A DNA stretch of 64,000 nt from Desmodus rotundus (GCF_022682495.2 NC_071398.1:97553705-97617704); one strand, 5' to 3'. Numbered from the stretch's first letter, positions 35,419 through 47,179 are shown. The notes: generated by a model from the letters alone, not told the origin. Numbers and translations: made by a program.

Positions 35419-37587
35419 GATCCAATTACAGATTATTTTCTTCTTAATTATTTATTGTGCTTTTGGAATATACATGCATATATTTACATATATGCATGTG
35501 TTTATATATACACATATATACTCAGAAAAATAAAGTAAAGCTATTTTCATATTTACACACACATACAGAACAAACAAAACAAAACGAGCTCCTAAAAATA
35601 ATAAGCATGTCCTGGTTACTGCAATGTCCAACCAATAGCGTTAACTCTTAATTTATTAATACCTGTTTGGAGTAACTGTTGTGTACAAGGCACTATGTAG
35701 TCTCCATCCCGCCATCTCTGCAACATCCTGCCTGTCATCTCCTCCTCCCCCTCCCCCTCCTCTCAGTCCCTGTCCTCCCATCCCCTTTCTGTATTACCTT
35801 TCCTTCCCTCTCCTATTTCTTCCCCTTGGCTCATTTCAAATCCCAAGCCTGCCTCTGCCTCTCTTCCAAGGAACATACCAGCATGCTCCTCCTGCACCCC
35901 ACCGCTCTCATTTCAAAGACAGGCTACCCCCACTCCCATTTCCTCTCCTCCTGCTTCCCAAGCCTGTGCACCTCCATCCTTCTCCAACCTGGATTCTCCC
36001 TTTACCTCTCAACAGAAATTCATGGGGCAAAACCATTGATAAACTCCTAACTAAAAGTCTCCTTGTTTTTGTATTTTCTTCTGGTCTTTTCCCTTATGTG
36101 TACATAATTTCACTAACTATAGTGATAGCATAAAAACAATGTATGTATTTTCCCTTTTTTAACAAAATACCATTGCTCTTGATACCTCCTCCCCTGCATA
36201 TCCATCACTGTCTTTGGCCTGACATTGGGTGGTTTTCCTTGTGGTTCTGGACCTGGGATTTGGTGTATCGAGTATTCATTCAAGTCTTCCCTTTCCACTC
36301 ACTGGCTGTGGAAACGAGCCAGTGAGATAACGTTCCTATATCATAAGCAGGGGAGGACACCTCATTGCATGGGTTCTAACACTAAAAACAAAGTCTCTGG
36401 GGAGAAAAGAAGCAAAGTAATATTTTCAGAAGAATCCCTCTTGGAAGGCAGCCAGGCAGGCCAGGTCAGCTCTAGCCTTGGAGGCCAGCTCTGTGACTAT
36501 TTTGGGATTTTCAAGAGGGAATGCCGCAGGGACACAGCACAGCTGAATCAGAGGACGCCAAGAGTTTCATCAGCGAAGACTTCATCTTGACTTGTTTTGC
36601 AGAGGAAACAAAGGTGGGGAGGCCTTTGGCTCTCCCTAAGGGGTGTGTTAAATATTCAAAAATATTAATTTTGGAACAACTGTGCCTATGATTTTGAAAA
36701 CAAGCTAGCTACGCCAGAGCTGTCATTGATTGGATTGGCAGAAAGTCCCTCCCAACCCCCTGAGGCCACCCCTTCCAGGTCCCCACAGCCCTACCCCAGA
36801 AAATCAAAATGACATGACACGCAGCCCAGGAAGTGCTCAGCCGGATGGACTGCCCCCACCTTGGGGCACCCCCAAATTTCCAACATGAACCACCATAAGT
36901 TAGCATTTGTGGGGAGCCCAGAATTTTTAATAATTACAGAGGAAATAAATCTTTGTTTGACTGTCTCAAAGCTCTCGGTACAAGTTCAGATGTCTCGCTC
37001 TCATCCCTGGAGACGGCCCTTCTGGAATACAGGGCCAACCCCACACTACAGTGTGCTCGACAACTGTACGCACTTCAGTGTCCTCTGTTTCCTTCACCCC
37101 AAACGCCAGGTTTACTCCTGTGCCCAGTACTCCCTCAGCCACAGTTTTAACTTCAGAATCAATGCATGAACTTGAAAGAATGACTACCTGCTGGTGGAAC
37201 TTGGTGGAACCAGGGCGGATTAGAAAGGGCGTCTAAAAGCAGCAGGTGTTTCCCTCATCCCTTAGAACACAGAGATAGTCACTTGATCTGGCTTCTGGGT
37301 AAATTCCAAGAGTACACTTAAAATATTTTGGTTATCCATGATAGGATTTATACACTTGTGGAATACTATTGCACAGGAAGAAAAAAAATCTGTTAGTGTT
37401 TTAAAGGTTGTTCCCCCCACCCGCCCCCCCAGTCCTGGCTGGTTGCCCTCAATATTATAAAAGAATATCAAATTTCCACAAATTGATTTGTAACTTCAAA
37501 AAATAGGAGGATAGACAGATATATGATGTGAATCCTGAGGGAAAAAAGATACCTGCTAAGAAGAGCTCCTGGTGGCTAACTGGGCTC

Positions 37588-38228
37588 AATGTAAGGGAGG
37601 AAGGGGGGAGAGGGAGGGGAGAGGGAGGGAGGAGAAGAGGGAGGCCATTCTACACTAGGGCCTTTCAATGTACGCTGCACCTTGTGGAGAATGCACTGAA
37701 CCACCCTTTTGCACAGTGCTTCTGCCATCTGAACCAGCCCCTATGAAGGAAGTCCTGGAGTTCTATTTCAACCAACAGGACTGAGGCTTTTCCCATCCAA
37801 TCAGAGCTGTGCAGCTCTGACCAATCAGGGCGACTCTATTCTGACCAATCAGAGGACTTCTGCTTATATAAGTCAGCTTCCCTGGGGCTTGGGAAGTGTG
37901 CTTTGGAAGCACACTTTTCACTGGTGCCTGGGAAAGGTGACCTACTGGCTGGAGCTGGAACACCAAAGATGTCTCCCTGGAGCAGAGTGGAACAGATGGG
38001 AGCAGACCTTTGAGGGGCGGACCATGGCAGAGCAGAGCTGCCCTGCTGAAGAGGGGCCCTCGCTGGCCCTGCTGGTTTCATGCAGCTATGCTGTAACTCT
38101 GCGGAACTGTTCCACAGCGGTGCTGTCTTCACAGACACCCGTGTTACCTACCAGTGAGCTGTTCGCACTAAGTAAAGTTGCCTCCTTCAGCGCACCCCCA
38201 AAATTCCAAGAACTATCAGTTGACAGCA
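37588..38228 (+). mobile_element. LTR-like element, second copy
   Basis: Copy of 22650-23290 with the same three CCAAT boxes (starting 37797, 37821 and 37845) and TATATAAG at 37865-37872. Because of the suspected contig overlap it should not be read as the partner LTR of a 15-kb provirus: the sequence between the copies is duplicated flank, not retroviral genes. Confidence 0.6.
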
Positions 38229-38577
38229 ATAAAGCAAAAAACTGAAGTATCAATGGTAGACTCAAGGTGATGGGTATGAATGTATTTACTGTAAAATTCT
38301 TTCAACTTTTCCCTATGCTTAAAAATCTTATAACAAAGTATATTATTATTGTCACCATAAATATAAAAAAGTTGTCCCCAACCCTGCTTTTAGCAAAAAT
38401 TTCTAAAATTTGAATTACTGAGTCAAAAATACAAGTATTTCAAGGTTTTTAATACTTAACATGAAAGTCCTCCAAACATTTATTCCAAGCTGTACTCTCA
38501 CCAGTGGAATGCCTGAGACTATTGAGATAGCATTTTTAAAGTGATGAGAAACTTGAATAATTTCTAATTTCCCCCAG

Positions 38578-38938
38578 TGAAATTCACAGACCCTGAGTGT
38601 ACAGCTCAATGAGTATGTACAAATGTATACAGCAGTGTGACCAACACCCCTGAGAACGTACAGAACAAGTGCGGCATCCCAGAGAAGTCCCTCACGTTCC
38701 TTACCTGCTGTTCCCTGCCTGCCTCCCCTCAGGCAGCCACTGTGCCAGCTTTCTTCTGCAAAGATGAGACCTGCCTTCTCCAGAGTTTCCTGTAAATGGA
38801 GTGATACGGTGTGTACTCTTCTGCGTCTGTCTTCTTTTGCTCTGCATGTTGTGAGGATTCATCCATGACGTTGCATATTGTTGTAAGTAGTTTGTTCCTC
38901 TTCACTGCTGAGTAGTATTTCACTGGACATGAGATAGC
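38578..38938 (-). mobile_element. Old L1 3' end, minus strand, second copy
   Basis: Copy of 23640-24000. Confidence 0.8.
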
Positions 38939-39613
38939 ATTTTAAATTCAAAAAAATTGCCATTCACTGTATCCTCACCCCAGTCATAGGAGAAAATAAA
39001 TTGTGTATATTTGACCTTGGTCTTTGGAAATCAGTGACTGTGCACAGATAAGCAGGTAATGTGTCAGGAGGGTTGTAGGCACCTGTTTCAGGTCACAGGT
39101 ACTTGCAGGAAGGTGCATCTACAGGGCACCTGAAGGTTGGACCTGTTTAGGACACAGAAATAGCACTCAGAAGTTGTCTTTGTCTCTGTCTATCTCTGTC
39201 TATCTATCTATCGTCTGTCAGTCATCTGTCAATCATCTGTCACCTGTTAAAGGCCAGGAGTTCATACTAATCCAATACTACAGGATCCTTTATCTAGACT
39301 TGCTCTTTCCTTATTTGTAACTCCTTTCTCTGACAGGGAGAAATCTGGCTCTCATTATCTACAATATATTTTCCTATTTGCTCAGTCCTCAAAAACACAT
39401 AAAGTAGTCTGAGAACCACTAACCCAAACCCCTGTGCAAGACAAATTTATTTTTTAGAAGGCAACATGTGTGCTACATTTTTTACATTAACTATTACAGT
39501 ATCTAGTCAAACCCTGTTTTCTGAAGTTCCTTTGGTTAGTTGTTTTCTTCATTTTTTGTACAGCCTCCTCATTTGTTACTCTTTGTATTACATTTTTGGT
39601 TTACCTCCACACC

Positions 39614-41000
39614 CCAGTCAGCTTAATTATTTATTTATTTGGCCATGGTCCTAAAACTTGGAATTAAACAGCAGGATGTACCCAGAGAAGTCTGGCTGCT
39701 GGTTTACAATTATTACCCATCAATTAGTTATTTATTATGTTTCTCTCTAGATATTATTTCAGCCCCAAATGCACGGTTAATATTCACCCTTCCCTGTTGT
39801 CATCTCAGGTAATTTGTAGGAGAGAACTCTAGATAGGGACTAAGTTAAAAATAGACCTGTAAAGAAAGTTATACCCCAGGATCAATACATGTTTATGTAT
39901 TCATAGAAATCACTTCCTGCCTCAAGGTGGATTCACTCAACAATCCACACTCAGAAATAAGACTTCCACAGCCTTCCTGGCTGAGCCCAAGTCCCTCAGA
40001 ATCTCTGTTGCTACCAGGAGGAGCAGAGGCCACTAGGAAGTGTTGAGAGAAGTGTTCCCCGAAGTCCTCCATCACAAGACGTGTCCACGGAAAGGCGGCC
40101 ACACGCAAGACAATGACCAGCTGAGTGGTCTTTCCCCCTCACTGCTTTTCTGTCTTCTAGGGAGCTTTTGACTGTGTCAAGCACCCTCTTCTTTTGTGGC
40201 CTTGGTGACAGCTTGTATGCAAGGCAGCTTTCCATTTTCCTCCTTTGTCATGAAGGCTTCAGCCTGTGTTCTCTGTTGGAGAGCGTCTTACCCACGTTTG
40301 CTTCCACGAGTCCTGAGAAACACTTAAACATAGGATCAGAAGTCAAAATGAGAGCTGTCTGCTTTATAAATGGTTATTCACGTTCTTTCTGTTCCCTCTA
40401 AATGGCTGAAAAATTGCCAAAAATAACCAGAACGAGTGGTTCAAAGCAAATCATAAAGTATTTAGTGAATGGCAAATCCTCCCCAAATCCCTCTTGATCA
40501 CAGACAGTTAAGTCAGGAAGGAAGTAGAATCCTTAGTGGAGAAGATAGTGTGTAGGGGGTGGGGGTTGAGTTAACAACCGGCTTTCCCCAGAGGGTTCGA
40601 CTGCCAAACCAGCCAGGTCGTTAGTCTCACGAATGCCCACGAGTGGTCTTTTTTATCATGCACCACACAGACAATGGTATTAGAAGATGAAGAAATCAAG
40701 GTAAAACTGTAAGAGTTAAGAGCTTCAGATAATTGTTTTTCCATAGATTTATTAGTAGTACTTCCACATATCCCTAATATTGGGGCACAGGATTCTGGGA
40801 AGCATTATAAAGTTGGAATACTATGTCGGAAAACTGCATTATTCAGTGCTAGACAGTACCAAATGATTGTCTGCTGTGATAAGAGAGGAAAATAATCCAC
40901 CCAAGGGTTTTGCTAATAGCTATTTTTACAAAGCCAAAATTTTAAGCTGTTTGAATCCTATTCTTTAGCTTCAGTTTCATAGTGGCTTTGCCCTAGTTAT
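39614..41000. other. Unique-looking non-coding stretch after the duplicated block
   Basis: AT-rich start (TTATTTATTTATTT near 39627-39640), then unassigned sequence. No gene recognised. This is the expected true continuation of position 24675. Confidence 0.35.
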
Positions 41001-42750
41001 GTATTTAAATCAAGTCACTAATTTCTACCAGTCCTTATAGCCTGACTTCTCCAATCCTGAGGTTTTGCTTGGCTCAGTGTTGTCCAGGAGTATGTTTTAA
41101 GATGTTCTGACAGGAGTTGCCTTCTCTGAGTTTCTGTAGGCTTGAAAGCATGTGTCTCTTGCATTTGCACCTGGACAGTGCTTCGTCCAGCAGTGAGATT
41201 CTTTGGTCTCACGTGTGTTACCTGGGGTTTAGTAGACGTTTCTCCACTGGCTTCTAGTGTTGACCACTGCAATGGTCAATTGGAACCGCTTGGTTTTTTT
41301 TGCTCTTTGTTAGTGACTTGCACGTCTGTTTTGCTTATGTCTTGGCCATTTTCATATTCTTTCTTTCTCCTTCAAGTTTAGTAATTTTACTAAGGTGTTT
41401 TTCAAATTCATGCCCATGTCTCTTTTTATTAGGATACAGTTCAACCTGTATGTCCAACACATCTTTCTTCCCATTACATCCTTCCTGACCACTGGTCTTT
41501 TCTAGTCTTTTCTGTAGTAACCTACTTGGTATCATGTGGCCTGACAGCACCTCACATCAGACAATGCCCACAAACCATCCCTTCTGCCCGAGACTTCCAT
41601 GATGTAGGGATTTGGGATCCCTGTGGGGACCCTCTGGGCACCTGTTCATGGGCAGACCTGGAAATGCACAGGGCTCACACTGCACGAGGTGCCCTTGACC
41701 AGCGCAGCCTAGGAGACGGTGATGAATGCTGCTCCCCGCCCAACCTTGCAGGCCCAGACAGGGCAGAGGCTCAGAGGTCCCATGACGTTGGCTGACTGGG
41801 AAACCACTACACTGGCCTTCTCCCTTCCCTCCTTTACTCTCCCCATATCTCTCTGTTGCCAGGGACGCCTTCCCAAAGCAACTATCTGCACACAAGACCG
41901 TGTCTCGGGCTCAGTTTTCCAGGGGGAATTTTATTCCTTAAAAATGTCCTTTAGGTCTGCAACTTTTTGTTTATTCATTTATTTGTCTCTCTCTCTTTCT
42001 TCTGTAAATGTTCCCTTATCTTCACTTCTCCCCATTTTGTTTTTTGAGATTCCTCAAGCCTGCCTTGAGTTTCAAACAGATTTTTCTCCATCCAAAATGA
42101 CTTAAATTTTTGCAGTAATATCAGTTTTGTTTTTTCTTTCTTTCTGGATCTCCAGGAGCCTGTGCTCACTCTTTTTTGGTAGGTTATCTTCTTTGAATTT
42201 TCATTTCTCCTATTTTTATCTTTTTAAAAAAAGTTCAAGGGATCACAATATATATAAGGGTAATTAATTCCATGTTGTATGTACTTCACATGCCTTTTGC
42301 TTATGTTCCTTAAAAAATGTCATTGTGTTATCTATGCATAGTCTCCATGCTAGTTGCTTTCTGCATAAATGTCTGTTTTAACGGGTCAACATCTACTGGA
42401 GAAGAGTGGGGAGGAGGGAGGTCCGAACGTGGGATTCAGTCTGTATTTTAAAATCTATGTTATACCTTTTTCCTTGGGGACCATCTCAGCTCAGTTTCAG
42501 TGTTCAGATGGATTATGTAGCTAGCAGAAAAGCATTTGTATCATTGTCTGTGCTACACTGTCATGGCTTCTGTCTCCCAACTTTTCTTTTCTTTTTTTCT
42601 TCTGGCAGCCTCTCTTAGCCACAAGACCAGATTGTAGAGAGGAGTTACTTTTCTTGTGTTGTTTTGGTATTTAACCAGACATCTAAAGAGACAATCCCTG
42701 ATTTCCCAAGGACCAGTACCAATCCCTCAAGTCCCTTGCTCTAATTAAAA
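41001..42750. other. Non-coding stretch, T-rich, unassigned
   Basis: Overlapping frames of up to 128 codons (41719-42105 plus, 41557-41895 minus) have no recognised domain and overlap each other. The part 41290-42240 is T/C-rich on the plus strand and could be a decayed minus-strand LINE, but I could not match it. Confidence 0.3.
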
Positions 42751-42762
42751 GACTACATAGGC

Positions 42763-42952
42763 CAGGGGTGTCAAACTCATTTTCCCCGGGGGCCACATCA
42801 ACCTCGTGGTTGCCTTCAAAGGACCAAAATAATTTTAGGACTGTATAAATGTAACTACTCCTTAACTGTTAAGGAGTTGAAATTACATTCAGCCCTTTGA
42901 AGGCAACTGTGAGGCTGATGTGGCCCTGGTGAAAATGAGTTTGACACCCCTG
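42763..42952. mobile_element. Palindromic hAT-type MITE with 8-base target duplication
   Basis: The element opens with caggggtgtcaaactcattt and closes with its inverse (aaaatgagtttgacacccct ending in g). The arms continue inward through a ggggccacatcaacctc block and its counterpart gaggctgatgtggccc, and a ttgccttcaaagg block and its counterpart cctttgaaggcaa. The centre is a CTCCTTAAC / GTTAAGGAG snap-back. It is flanked by a perfect 8-base direct repeat, ACATAGGC, at 42755-42762 and 42953-42960. Length is 190 bases with no coding capacity. The CAG...CTG ends and 8-base duplication identify the hAT superfamily. Non-autonomous hAT elements are numerous in vespertilionid bats. Confidence 0.93.
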
Positions 42953-43014
42953 ACATAGGCTTTCAGGTTCCTAATTGGTGGTTCCTAGCCCCATAACCTC
43001 GGCATCACCTGTGA

Positions 43015-43149
43015 GCTTGTCAGCAGAGCAGATGGTGCAGGCTCACCTGTTGAAGGAGAGACCCTGGGAATGGAACTCAGTAGTCTGGGCCTTAAAAAAC
43101 TCCCTCATTAATTCTGGTGCACATGGAAGTTGGAGAGTCCCTCTTTTAG
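43015..43149 (+). repeat. 135-base local repeat, copy 1
   Basis: Matches 44603-44737 with no indels and 11 mismatches by my count (about 92% identity), 1,588 bases apart. Similarity fades over another 20-25 bases to the right. The left flank of this copy (ggcatcacctgtgagcttgt) resembles an old hAT-Charlie/MER-type repeat, while that of copy 2 does not. Confidence 0.85.
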
Positions 43150-44602
43150 AAGAATCACATTTCCAAATCAAGGACCAAGAAGATAGGTCTGCATTCTCAG
43201 CATCCTCTCTCATTTTGCTCTAAATTATACAGTTTGTTTAGGGGTTTAGGATAGGGGCTTGGGGCTGTGACTCTTTCTTTGTTGTAAGAATACAAAAGAC
43301 ATTTTCTCCTTTTATCTATTGTTTTTAGTGTGATTCAAGGGAGGAGGCAGGAATACAAAAAATACACTTATACCCATAATTTATATGTGGAGGCCTAAGC
43401 GACTGGACTGAGAGGCAAGTTGCAAGGAGAAGGATGGGGCTTGGTCTTATAGGTGGGAGGCCCAGCTCTGGTCCCAGTTCTGCATCTGATTGGTTTCTGG
43501 CCTCTGACAAACCACTTGACCTCTTCATCCTCCTCCAAGCATGTAAACTCCATCCCTTCCAGCAACAAAAATGCTCCTTGTCTTTTCTCCCTTAGCTCAA
43601 GTTTAAGTGCCTCAAGTGATAAGGTTTCTGCTTCTTCTCCTGTGACATGTCACCCCTGGGGAGAGCTCACTGCCCGAGCTGTGGAGCCTGAACTGGTTCT
43701 AGTCTTAGTTGGGATGCATTCTTGTTTTGAGACAGGGACCCTTTCCTCCACGTTGGGGCAACTCATTCACATTTCAAGTTTTTGTCAAAAGCTGTGGAGC
43801 CTGGGCAAAGCCTGGTGTCTATTTGCTGTTCCTCCCTCACTCTGCTGGCTGGGGCAGGGTAGAAAGTACAGGAGGGCACACTTACTCCACTGGTGAAGGG
43901 CGTGCCTGGCCCACGCCACCATACTTTTCCTATGCTATGAGAGAGAGAGAGACAGAGAGAGAGGGAGAGAGGGAGAGATATTGATTGATTGAAATTGTTA
44001 GTTCAGGGACCTGTAAGAAGTACATTATAACTGCATTTGAGAAGGTACCATTATTTGGAAGAGTCATTAGCAACAAGAACACAGAATTTAGCGTGGATCA
44101 GACAGTGACAAACACTTTCAGCCACATTATTCAGGGCTCATCGTTTTCCCCGACTATCACAGGGAGTCAGCCCTGCAAGGGGTTAAGCAACAGCTCAGAT
44201 AACCACTCTTCTCCTTTAAGAAGATGACTCTGGCTTAGTGCCCGACAACCGGTTGTCCCACAATATCATTTCCCATGTGTTCTTTATCAGTAGAAATCTC
44301 CATTTTTAGCTAAACTTGTGGCCCACACACACCAGTGTCTCACAGCTAAATGGGGCAGTATGGCCACAGAGTATCCAATGAGCTATAAGTGGAATTAATG
44401 GACTCCCACCTTCACATGGAGAAGGTGGGAATCCCCCTTTGTCCTTTCCTCCATCCTGCTAGTTGAGTTATGGTGTGGTTGCCAGAACTCAAGCACATGT
44501 TTGGACCACATAGAAAAAGCCTCATGATTAAAAAAAAATGAAGTAACGAGATCTAGAGAACCTGGGTCCCTGCCAAGGAGCTCCACCCATTTCAGAAGTG
44601 CA
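43150..44602. other. Non-coding stretch between the two 135-base repeats
   Basis: No gene recognised. A frame of 147 codons at 43453-43896 shows no domain. 43430-43550 may hold a MIR fragment (gcccagctctggtcccagtt, tgacaaaccacttgacctct). An AG-rich simple repeat lies at 43939-43979. Confidence 0.3.
43939..43979. repeat. (AG)n-rich simple repeat
   Basis: AG repeat interrupted by C and GGG steps, about 41 bases. Confidence 0.9.
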
Positions 44603-44737
44603 GCTTGTCAGCAGTGCAGGTGGTGTGGGCTCACCTGTTGACGGAGAGACCCTGGGAGTGGAACTCAGGAGTCGGGGCCTTAAGAAACTCCCTCATTAAT
44701 GCTGGTGCACAGGGAAGTTGGAGAGTCCCTCTTTTAG
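44603..44737 (+). repeat. 135-base local repeat, copy 2
   Basis: Partner of 43015-43149, same orientation, same length. Its different left flank suggests a small segmental duplication and not two full copies of one transposon family. Confidence 0.85.
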
Positions 44738-44879
44738 GAAAAATCTCATTCCTCAAACTGGGGTGCTGTAACCCGCACCCCACTGAACTTCAGGTTCTTA
44801 GACATGAGAGGGAAATGCACGTCTGTCTTGTTCACTTTGACTTTTTTTTTCCTGTGTAACTAAACCTCAACTGATGCAG

Positions 44880-45110
44880 GATACATTGGGTTTAGCTGAT
44901 TGGATGGTGGCCATATTTGGTGCTCCAGTTAGAGAAATGATGCAAAAAATACTAAGGGATAGGGTCCCACAAAAGGAGATGATACTGGGAAGGCAAAGAG
45001 AGGGATACATTCCAGAGACACCTGGGCATTGGCGTCGACAGAGACTGTGGCTGATGTGGGGAGGTGGGGATAACACTGAAGGAGGATGGTACTGTGCCAT
45101 TTGGAGCCAG
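44880..45110 (+). other. Exon-like open segment with good splice signals (candidate only)
   Basis: A pyrimidine tract (cttttttttttcctgtg near 44841-44856) and CTGATGCAG precede 44880. A strong donor, CCAG then GTAAGT, follows 45110. The enclosed 231 bases are exactly 77 codons in phase 0 and open in that frame, while the other two plus frames have early stops. The reading is rich in tryptophan and charged residues, and I do not recognise it. Against a gene: the second half (about 44985-45090) resembles plus-strand L2 LINE sequence, MER5A begins at the donor, and the minus strand is also open. It could be an exonised repeat or chance. Confidence 0.25.
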
Positions 45111-45111
45111 G

Positions 45112-45270
45112 TAAGTCTTTGTGGTGGGGGCTGTGCTGGGCAGTGTAGGGTGTTTGGCAGCACCTCTGACCTCTGCCCTCACGATCATCGTCACAACAAT
45201 CAAAACTGACTCGCGACCCTGACAGAGGTTCCTTGGGGGGCAAAATCGCCGCTGGTTGAGAAGCACTGAT
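45112..45270 (-). mobile_element. MER5A-like hAT-Charlie DNA transposon fragment, minus strand
   Basis: Right end: ggggggcaaaatcgccgctg and ttgagaagcactg, the reverse complement of a MER5A left terminus. Inward: gtagggtgtttggcagcacc, tctgacctctgccct and a cacaacaatcaaaact block, all in MER5A order. An old, non-coding MITE. Confidence 0.8.
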
Positions 45271-45669
45271 AGAGGAGAAATTTTTGTGCTTGTGAATAAG
45301 GCATTTGCAAGCGTTCCCCTGGCCTTAAAGCTGGGTTCAGGAAAGGACATGCGACAGGTAATTTGCATTAAGGAAATGCAAAGAGAAGTTTTCTGTGAGT
45401 TTCAAGGAAAAGTTTGTGTGCTCCCCAAACAGAGCCACAAGCTGGAATGGCTTTTCCTCTTTGGAACAACACTGTGTGTTGCTGTGAAGCCTGGATCTAT
45501 GGCAGCCCTTTTGCACCCACCTGACTCAGGTGGGCGTGTCGACCTGGAGTCCCTGGATTGGGTGATGTCTGGTCATTGTCCTGCTCCTTGTCTTCCTGCC
45601 TTATAACTTAACCCAGTTTGAGTGGGATTCTGTTACTTGCTGCCAGAGACTTCTACATGGTGACTTTGG
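45271..45669. other. Non-coding stretch, unassigned
   Basis: A 116-codon frame at 45256-45606 overlaps the MER5A end and shows no domain. No gene recognised. Confidence 0.3.
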
Positions 45670-46060
45670 CAGGATCATTTCTAGAGGAGGATTTAGGGGC
45701 AGAAGCCAGACTGGGGGGAGGGCTTAAGGACTGAATGGGAGGTGAAGCATGGAAGACTGTGAGTGAATAAGACTCTTAAAAAGTTTAGCATTGAAAGGAC
45801 ACAGATAAGGCCAGAGATGGGGGTGGTGAGTGACAGAAGCGTGTTTGTTAGATGTGTGGAGGACTGAGCTTGTTTAGATGCTGTTGGGATGGGGCCAATA
45901 AACCAGAGGAGGTTGCAAATGGAGCGCAGAGGAAAGAGAGGAGAAAAGGGCGGAGATCGTGCAGTTACATGAAGCGGCTTATCTTGGGGAGAAGAAAGAA
46001 CACCCTGAGATTGGGGTTGGAAAAGGAGAATTAGATAAATGTGTAGTGTGGAGATGAGAT
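45670..46060 (+). repeat. L2 LINE fragment, plus strand
   Basis: The blocks taagactcttaaaaagttta, gtttagatgctgttgggatg, gggccaataaaccagaggag and ggagcgcagaggaaagagag follow the order of an internal plus-strand L2 region. Decayed and non-coding. Confidence 0.6.
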
Positions 46061-47179
46061 ATTAGGTAAGTCCTTTTTTGGATCATTCCAATGTTTCTGT
46101 GAAGTAGTGGGGAGAGGGGGAAAAAGATGTGGGAGATTCTCCAAAACAATAAGGAGCTATCCAGGTAGAAGGTGCTGGTTCATTTGCAGGAATTGGGGCT
46201 GCAGTCAACTACCTGGGGTCACATGTGTTGGGCAAAATGAATGCTTTTCACTCTCCTCGTTGTCGAAGATGCCCTAGAAAGAGGTTATAAGAGAGAGTCT
46301 GTGAGGTCCCCAGGATTCTGGGCTGCTTCTCCCACAGGAGCTCCTTCCAGGCCCTTCTCTGAGCTGGAGGGCAGAGCTGGGAGAGTCATTATGCCCCATG
46401 CTCACCGCACAGATGTGAGAAATGGCTCTTCAAGGTCCATCTGAATGCAGCTTTCCTCCCAAACATCTTGTCTGAACTTTAATAATCGAATGTTTGGAAA
46501 ACGTTAAGTAGCTGCCTTGACTTGTTTAGCTCGATGGCCGCAGACATTTCATCGAGCTGACGTAGGATTTATGTCTCAATAACACAGTGACATTTAGCAA
46601 GCACCATGGGCTCAGAGCGATTTCTGCCTGCTCTGCAATTGCCGAGTGATTTAAGCCCCGGCAAGGGCAGAGTTATGACAGGGTCCGCTGAGACACCCTG
46701 TGTCCTGTGGGGGTGGGGGCAAGGGGGGCGGGGTGGCCGTGGTCACTCCCTGACATTTTCCTTGATAGCTTTTTCATTAGAAGAAAAATCAAAAGTCTGA
46801 ACTAGTTCCCTTTTCTCTGCAAAATGTTTCCAATCACTCTGGTTCCCTTTAACTCCAAACCAGTCTTGGACAATAGTCAAGGATGAAAGCAGTCACCTAA
46901 CAGGACACTCCAGTGTCCCAGTCTCCTTCGGCCGATGGCCATGCTGTGTGCCTCGAGGGGCAGGTTGTCTCAGGTTGAAGGTCACAATTTGCTTTTCTCA
47001 AGTCTGTGTTGCTGTCCACAACAAGTCAGCTAGTGGGTCCCCAGGCTGCCAAAGAGGTCCCAGTAATGCTGGGTGGCTGCTAGAGATGGCTGTGCAGAGG
47101 GTATGTCCCCAGTGGCTCCAAGTTGGGCGTGTCTGACCCCACAGCCTAACCACCCCTGATCCAGGTCTGCAAGCCTGGA
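46061..47179. other. Non-coding stretch, partly repeat-poor
   Basis: 46440-46800 has no recognised repeat and contains a perfect inverted repeat (46528-46558). It includes CpG-containing words unusual for decayed DNA. A G-rich run lies at 46710-46735. No gene recognised. Confidence 0.35.
46528..46558. other. Perfect 9-base inverted repeat (hairpin candidate)
   Basis: AGCTCGATG (46528-46536) and CATCGAGCT (46550-46558) are exact inverse copies around a 13-base loop. Each arm carries one CpG. It could be a dyad-symmetric protein site or a stem-loop. It is not part of any repeat I recognise. Confidence 0.7.

Larger units (their letters stand above)
25176..39613 (+). repeat. 14.4-kb duplicated block, second copy (starts at assembly gap)
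   Basis: Repeats 10238-24675 at a constant +14,938 offset and the same length, with one noticed base difference (33095 against 18157). It starts at the first base after the gap. Beyond 39613 the sequence continues without interruption into unique DNA, so this copy is the one physically linked to the right half of the window. L2-like pieces, microsatellites and unassigned stretches of the first copy recur here at +14,938. Confidence 0.97.

Noticed and set aside
10238..39613. A genuine recent tandem segmental duplication or a provirus with two LTRs (22650 and 37588)
   Set aside because: Both copies end exactly at the gap edges, microsatellite lengths agree, and the DNA between the two LTR-like copies is duplicated flank with no retroviral genes.
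43453..43896. 147-codon plus-strand frame
   Set aside because: No domain, it overlaps a probable MIR fragment and other frames, and it has no splice or promoter context.
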